64,000 nt of DNA from contig NC_079492.1 in NCBI RefSeq assembly GCF_020520425.1, positions 140,992,361-141,056,360 on the forward strand, in the 5' to 3' direction. How positions within the stretch are numbered: position 1 is the first letter of the stretch; every line of letters starts with the position of its first letter. This document shows positions 58,244-64,000 of the stretch, one piece after another. The notes below the pieces were generated by a model. That model saw only the letters and a program-made list of their open reading frames with translations, ran no database searches and had not been told where the DNA came from. Both the position numbers and the translations under genes were made by a program. The stretch is from Spinacia oleracea (taxonomy: Eukaryota; Streptophyta; Magnoliopsida; Caryophyllales; Amaranthaceae).

Positions 58244-61200
58244 ATTGTTTATTATGATACCGTAAATACTAAAAAGAAATCATAAACAATAATAACATAA
58301 AACAACAGTTGCCCAAAGAAAAAAAAATATCCACGTATAAAGGATCGAACGCAGGTCTAGAGGCCGTGTAAAGATGATTATATAAACTTCGTTGTAACCA
58401 GTTTGGCAAGGGGTATCAGCACATCCATTTGTGCTAGAAAATATATAATATTTTTGAGATTTTGAGAATATAGATAAGGTTTTATATATATGCAGCGAAT
58501 GTTTAGATTTCATAATACATGAAATGATCCCACAATATTAAAATACATACTTATAAAATTTATTTTTCATTAAAAAAACATACTGAGAGTACTTCCTAGT
58601 AAAAATATAATAAAAAAAAGCTTTTTCTGCCAATAACTCTTTATTGAATTAGGACCGAATACTGTATTATTATCTACGATTAAAAATGATGATTTAACCT
58701 TTAAAGAAATCTTATTCGGAATTCTCAAACTCCGTAAAATTATATTAAAAAGTTTCCTTTGGAAAGACATATTTGTTGATACCCTCTTGCTAAAAGGTTC
58801 ACTACTACACTGCTATATATAACATCTACTCGATCTAACTGCGAGAACCCGTGCTTGATTCTTGACTAGAGAAAAAAAAACCAAATTTTTAATTGTCAAA
58901 AACCAACATATGGGATCATTTTAGTCAATAAAACATCAAACTTAATATTGAATGTTTTTTTCACCTTTAACTATGATTTTTTGGTAAATGGTTATCTTTA
59001 TGCGGACTATTTGATAATTGATTTACCTCATTATCAAAAAAGAGTTTGTCGTTAAAAATATAATTTATTTTTCCTTAATTATATATATACTACATATTTT
59101 TATGATTACACAAAGGCTTACAATAAAACTTAACGATCCCAACAAATGTTTACCAATCTCCAAATGAAATTTTTATTACCGTATATCTAAACTTGCAAAA
59201 TAGTACGGTATCCAAAAATAATAACTCCGTACGTTGTAAATGAATTATTTAGATCAAACTTCGAACAGTTAGCCTTTAATTACTAAGTTTGGCTAAAATT
59301 ATTTACCATGAAAATTAAGTTTCTACGACACTATTAGTGAACTCTTGCGACGCTTTTAGTGTACTCCAAAAGGTACGGTAGTGGAAAACGTGAATTAGAT
59401 CTCTGGCGGCGCTTAAAAGCGTAGTAAATCTGTAGCGACGCTAATCATAAGTTTTACCTAAGAAAAAGAATAGCGTCGTAATAGGGGGTAGCGGCACAGG
59501 CAAAGAGAGCGCTTTTGAAAGCGTCGGTAAAAGCACTTGTGGCGATTTTATGCGTCGTAATAGACATTTATAAAGCGTCACTAGAAGCCTTTTCCGTACT
59601 AGTGAGCTAGATTTAAATAACTAACTAAGTTTGACTATATTTACACGAGATCATTTAACTTTTGAAGAAATTAAATTTAAATAAAACCAAACTCAAGTAA
59701 AACAGATACGTAATTTCTAACATTTTCATAAACATCTAAGTTGTTTGTTTCTTGTTAAAACGCAAAATGATGACCCACCACCAAAATTGGAAAACACAAT
59801 GTGTTATAACTTTATCTATGATGAAAAGGATCATTTCACCTTTAAAAAAAATCACATCTAGAATTCTCAACCTCGGTAAAATTAGACAAAAATATGTTTA
59901 TTTGCAATGACTTACGTGATGATACCCCTTGCTACAATGGTCACTACTCTACTGATATAACATATACTCTAACTGTGTGTGCCAGTGTTCGATTCTTGTC
60001 AAGAGCAAATAAAACAAATTTTTAATTGTGACAAACCATTTTTATGGGATCATTTTGGTCATGAAAAGATCAAATTGTTGATGTTTTTCTTCACCTTTAA
60101 CTATGATTTTTAAAGTTTAAAGATACGAGTATCAGTACATGCATTTTCTTTCATTATCCATCGACGAATCATATGAGTACATGCATTTTTTTTTTCAAGA
60201 TATAACAAAAAGTTTTCTGATGAAGTTACACGTGATAATTAAACTCAAAGTCTAAACTTCATTGTTTACAACAAATATATTTTTTGAAAAATCATTACAT
60301 TATTCATAATATCTGAAGCTTAAACTACATCTAAGAGTTTCTGATATGCAAAAGATTGTTCGTTTCACGCATCTGTCATTACAGTCCACATCATATATTG
60401 TCGAAATAGCATATCGTTACGGCCATATAACTGGATGAAAAGATAAACAAAATTGGATAAAATTTATGAATAAACTCACAAATGATCCCAAAAAAAGATT
60501 CAATACATAAAGAAAGGAAGTATTGTTTATTATGATTCCGTAAATACTAAAAAGAAACCATAAAAACAATAATAACATAAAACAACAATTGCCCAAAGGA
60601 AAAAAAAGATCCACATATAAAGGATCGAACGCAGGTCTAGGAGCAGTGTAAAGATGATCATATAAACTTCGTTGTAACCAGTTTGGCAAGGGGTATCAGC
60701 ACATCCATTTGTGCTAGAAAATATATAATATTTTTGAGATTTTGAGAATATAGATAAGGTTTTATATATATGCAACGAATGTTTAGATTTCATAATACAT
60801 GAAATGATCCCACAATATTAAAATACATACTTATAAAATTTATTTTTCATTAAAAAAACATACTGAGAGTACTTCCTAGTAAAAATATAATAAAAAAGCT
60901 TTTTTTGCCAATAACCCCTTATTGAATTAGGACCGAATATTGTATTATAATCTACGATTAAAAAGGATGATTTCACCTTTAAAGAAATCTTATTCTGAAT
61001 TCTCAAACTCCGTAAAATTATGTTAAAAAGTTTCATTTGAAATGACATATGTGTTGATCCCTCTTGCTAAGGGGGTCACTACTACACTACTATAACATCT
61101 ACTCGATCTAACTGCGAGAACCCGTGCTTGATTCTTGACTAGAGAAAAAATAACCAAAATTTTAAATGTGACAAACCAAATTATGAGATCATTTTAGTAA

Positions 61201-62040
61201 ATAAAACATCAAACTTAATATTGAATTTTTTTTTCACCTTTAACTATGATTTTTTTGTAAATCGTTATATTTATGGGGACTATCTGATAATTAATTTACC
61301 TCACTATCAAAAAAGAGTTGGTTGTTAAAAATATAATTTATTTTTAAAAAATTATATATTACATATTTTTTTGATTACACAAAGACTTACAATAAAACTT
61401 AATGATACCAGAAAATGTTTACCAATCTCCAAATGAAATTTTTATTACCGTATGTCTAAACCTGTAAAATAGTAACGTTATCCAAAAATATAACTCCGTA
61501 CGTTATAAATGAACTGTTTAGATCAAACTTCGAAGAGTTAGCCTTTAATTACTAAGTTTGGCTAAGATTACACAAGATTATATAACTTTTGAAGAAATTA
61601 AATTTAAATAAAAATAAACTCAAGTAAAATAGATGTGTAAGTCCTAACATTTTCATAAACATCTACTGAGTAAGTTGTTTACTTCTTGTTATAATACAAA
61701 ATTATGACCCACCACCAAGATTAGAAAAAATAGCTAGAACACATGAATGTGTTATAATATTATCTACGATTATAAAGGATCATTTCACCTTTACATAAAT
61801 CATATTTAGAATTCTCAAACTCGGTAAAATTAGATTAAAAGATTTATGTTTGCAATGACTTACGTGCTGATACCCCTTGCTACAATGGTCACTACTAAGT
61901 TGTTACAACATCTACTCTAACTGCGCAAACCTGTGTTCGATTCTTCTCAAGAGGATAAGTAACCAAATTTTTAATTGCGGATCAAAACCATTTTACGGGA
62001 TCATTTTAGTCATGAAAAGATCAAAATATTAGATAATTTA
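58244..62040. repeat. Tandem duplication, copies of about 2.3 and 1.5 kb or more
   Basis: 58244-59290 matches 60521-61560 at high identity (shared gtattgtttattatgat, ggatcgaacgcaggtctag, gcaaggggtatcagcacatc). 59635-60060 matches about 61565-62010. A shorter decayed repeat with gatcatttcacctttaa recurs within each copy. The left copy holds an extra insertion (59310-59605). No coding content is accepted. Confidence 0.8.
59310..59605 (-). mobile_element. Fragment of a CACTA-like element
   Basis: Present only in the left copy of the tandem duplication. The right end, reversed, is CACTAGTACGGAAAAGGCTT, a CACTA-type terminus. The interior has gcgacgc/gcgtcg subterminal motifs. The left terminus is not intact. 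Confidence 0.5.
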
Positions 62041-62441
62041 ATTTTTTGGTTACTCGTTTCCTTTATGGGGAATGCACTCATTGCTTTTATGGGAAATTAA
62101 AAATAATTAATTGCTGATTGTGTTGGGAACTTAAAACCAATTTGAAATTCAAAATTAAATTTCAAAACACATTTCAAATTTCAGTTTGAAATTTTCAAAA
62201 GAGATAGAATCTTTTAAAGTTGAGGTGGCATATTATGAGTGGTGGTGTGCAAGATGCTCTTGCACACCTTGTGTACTTCTATCATCATCCATTTTTATGC
62301 GCATTTGACAAATTATTTATTGAAAATTTCACTAACTTTTGCTCAAAAGAAAATATTTTTGCATTTTCTGATAAAACAAAAAATTAAAATTTCTGCATTT
62401 AGTGGCCATGGGAAAAGAAATACTCGTAAGAAAATCGGATT

Positions 62442-62458
62442 CACGTGAAATGCACGTG
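62442..62458. promoter_or_regulatory. Two G-boxes
   Basis: CACGTG occurs at 62442-62447 and 62453-62458, 110-126 bp before the ATG at 62568. G-boxes bind bZIP and bHLH factors in light or ABA responses. With a plastid-type product this is plausible, but functional use is inference. Confidence 0.5.
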
Positions 62459-62567
62459 CAAAGCTAGTGGCTTAGCAGCACGCCAGCACCAGAAGTCGAG
62501 CGAATTAGCTAGAACACAGAAAAAGCTCAATTCGGAGAAGAGAGAGAAAGCTTCTCATACTTCATCA

Positions 62568-63533
62568 ATGGCGATTTCTTTTCTTCCTCCCACTTCCATC
62601 CAGGGAAAGCTCAACCACCACAGTCACCAACGCCCCTATTTTCTCTCGTCACCGCCGCCGCCTCACCGGCTTCCTATGCGCGTGGTGGCGTTCCAGCGAG
62701 GAGACTTCGAGTCCTTGAAGCGGCGCGTATTATCAGGTGAAGCTTTGAAGGAAGTATGGCACTCCGCCAACGACGGATTCGAACAGCTTGTCTTCGACGC
62801 TAGGAAGGCTGCTGAGCGGTTTGACCGCCGTTACTCCATCTCCCGTCGCCTTTCTTCCGCCGCTGAAGCTGCCTCCGTTCGCGTTCGTGAAATGGACCGT
62901 GACTATGAGGTTACTCAGAAATGGCGAACTTTCTCTCTCGACTTCTCCCGCAATTTGCCTAGGGTTCGTCTTTCCCGCTCTCTCTAGTGCAGAATTTTGT
63001 TATTTTTGCAATTTGATTATATTTCAGGAGTTTGTTGTATGTTATTGTTAAGAAATTGAGCTGATTTTAGGAGTAGTGTCTGAACATCGGACATGAAATT
63101 AAGAGATTATGGTGATGTGATAATTTCGATTTGTCAAATTGGGGACGTTTCCTTCATTGCATTTGAGCTAGTTGCAGACTGAATTAGGGTTTAAGAATCA
63201 TGATAACGGGACCAAACTCGAACACGATCCATTTATCTGAAATGATAGCTCTATTATTGATAATCATGGGAACATGTGGATATTGTTTGGCTTTTAAAAT
63301 TGCCAAGTTGTGCTGTTTGGAAAACATACCATTACCTCAATACAAGTATAGATGAAAACTTAGTTAGAAGTATGTGGTGATGTAGGTTTATCATGTCCTG
63401 TAATTCTATTTCACTCGTTTTGTTTTAGTGGTGGAAGTTGACAGCATGATTAACGTTGTTCATTTTCTTGTTCTTGCAGTATAGGAAGCAGTTCAATAGT
63501 TTCATGGATACTCCCCTTGGAAGGAGTTCTGCA
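62568..63533 (+). CDS. Probable plastid protein of unknown function (5' part)
   Basis: Exon 1 is 62568-62963 (132 codons, ending at a GT donor) and exon 2 is 63480-63533 (18 codons, flanked by ttgcag and gtaagt). The gene continues beyond the window. The N-terminus MAISFLPPTSIQGKLNHHSH and its Ser/Pro/His-rich continuation look like a chloroplast transit peptide. Residues 45-132 are a charged, probably helical region (AAERFDRRYSISRRLSSAAE). Exon 2 encodes YRKQFNSFMDTPLGRSSA, which looks like the lead-in to a conserved domain. I do not recognise the family with certainty. The ATG is the first in a good context (tcaATGgc). A mobile-element end lies about 300 bp upstream. Confidence 0.7.
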
Positions 63534-64000
63534 GTAAGTATTATTTGAATTTATGCACTGCTTTGCATCCGTTCTACTATACGAAGGTTATATTTTCAAC
63601 ATGCATGCCTTGAATTTTTCACATTGAAACTTGAGCTTATCAGCAATTTAGCAAGCTACCACTATTCTTTAAAATTCATGGTCATTTTTTCTGGAGTTGT
63701 TGATAACAAGGAGCAAAATTGACTACCTCAGTAGCCCCTTATCATTTACGCTTGGGATTGGATTAGCATAGTCAAATATGGGAGAAATGAATGTGTGGCA
63801 AAATGACATTTTTGTCTTTCAATATACCTCTTTTTCTGGCCTGTCATTTTGATTGTGAATGGAGGTTTTTTACTAAGCATACCAGATGACTGTAATCTGT
63901 AGAGAAGAACCCCTTTATCCCCTAAAATGACATCCCTTGCTTTCTGAAAGGAGACTCCTTTAACTGAAATTATATCTTCATTTTGTTGAACTGCCCATAC
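63534..64000 (+). other. Second intron of the gene, to the window end
   Basis: Begins gtaagt after exon 2. AT-rich without a further recognisable exon. Confidence 0.5.

Larger units (their letters stand above)
57490..62270. mobile_element. 4.8-kb TIR-bounded element, family unknown
   Basis: The left end (ggtgtgcaaaggtatcttgc then acaccacca, ~57497-57526) and, reversed, the right end (ggtgtgcaagagcatcttgc then acaccacca, ~62236-62265) form inverted repeats of 30-40 bp that are themselves palindromic. The interior is very AT-rich, has no transposase and contains a 2.3-kb tandem duplication. A target duplication was not identified, so the two ends may alternatively be two separate small palindromic elements. 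Confidence 0.45.

Noticed and set aside
58280-61048. Two pairs of similar minus-strand frames (starting MKSKHSLHIYKTLSIF and MSFQ.KLFNIILRSLRI) that look like a duplicated gene
   Set aside because: They follow from the tandem DNA duplication; the frames are short, AT-driven, differ in length between copies and have no recognisable domain.

Overview
This window is plant nuclear DNA: AT-rich, intron-bearing genes with GT/AG junctions, densely packed with plant LTR retrotransposons, Helitrons and MITEs. The frequently recurring string tactccgta and the repeat families suggest a dicot of the Caryophyllales (Amaranthaceae type, such as spinach, beet or quinoa). That placement is an inference from sequence style, not a database match.

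Host genes are few. An intact intronless P-class PPR gene lies at 3963-5630 (+). It is followed by a broken 13-exon fragment of the exocyst subunit SEC3 at 5920-11035 (+). A complete nine-exon gene for a probable plastid SirB1-like/transglutaminase-like protein lies at 48728-53404 (+, 478 aa). The first two exons of a probably plastid-targeted protein of unknown function begin at 62568 and run off the window.

Most of the rest is nested mobile DNA. Positions 1-2240 hold a dispersed repeat carrying a Helitron and a TIR element. Both insertions are proven by an unoccupied, inverted copy of the same repeat at 36250-36950. Positions 13.9-18.7 kb hold a non-coding LTR element. It abuts a decayed Copia element (18.7-32.65 kb). 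A 9.9-kb Ty3/Gypsy Tat/Retand-type element (20509-30417) is inserted in the Copia integrase, with identical 680-bp LTRs and an ATTGC target duplication. Its gag-pol is a single frame with two TAG codons, one in a tobamovirus-type leaky context (TAG CAA TTA). Between pol and its 3' LTR it carries an antisense, four-exon gene of 673 codons.

Positions 33.8-36.1 kb are an inverted duplicate of the promoter/5'-UTR region of the gene at 48.7 kb. Positions 38.2-45.4 kb are a chromovirus remnant holding two long LTRs in opposite orientation, which form a palindrome with 2.7-2.9-kb arms. Downstream lie a MULE with 9-bp target duplication (53.9-55.2 kb), a TIR element split by a minus-strand Helitron (55.7-56.7 kb), a Stowaway, and a 4.8-kb TIR-bounded element with an internal tandem duplication. 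That last element ends about 300 bp before the start codon of the last gene.

The most unusual items are the readthrough-type pol stop in a very young retroelement, its spliced antisense gene, the built-in empty-site comparisons, and the long LTR palindrome.
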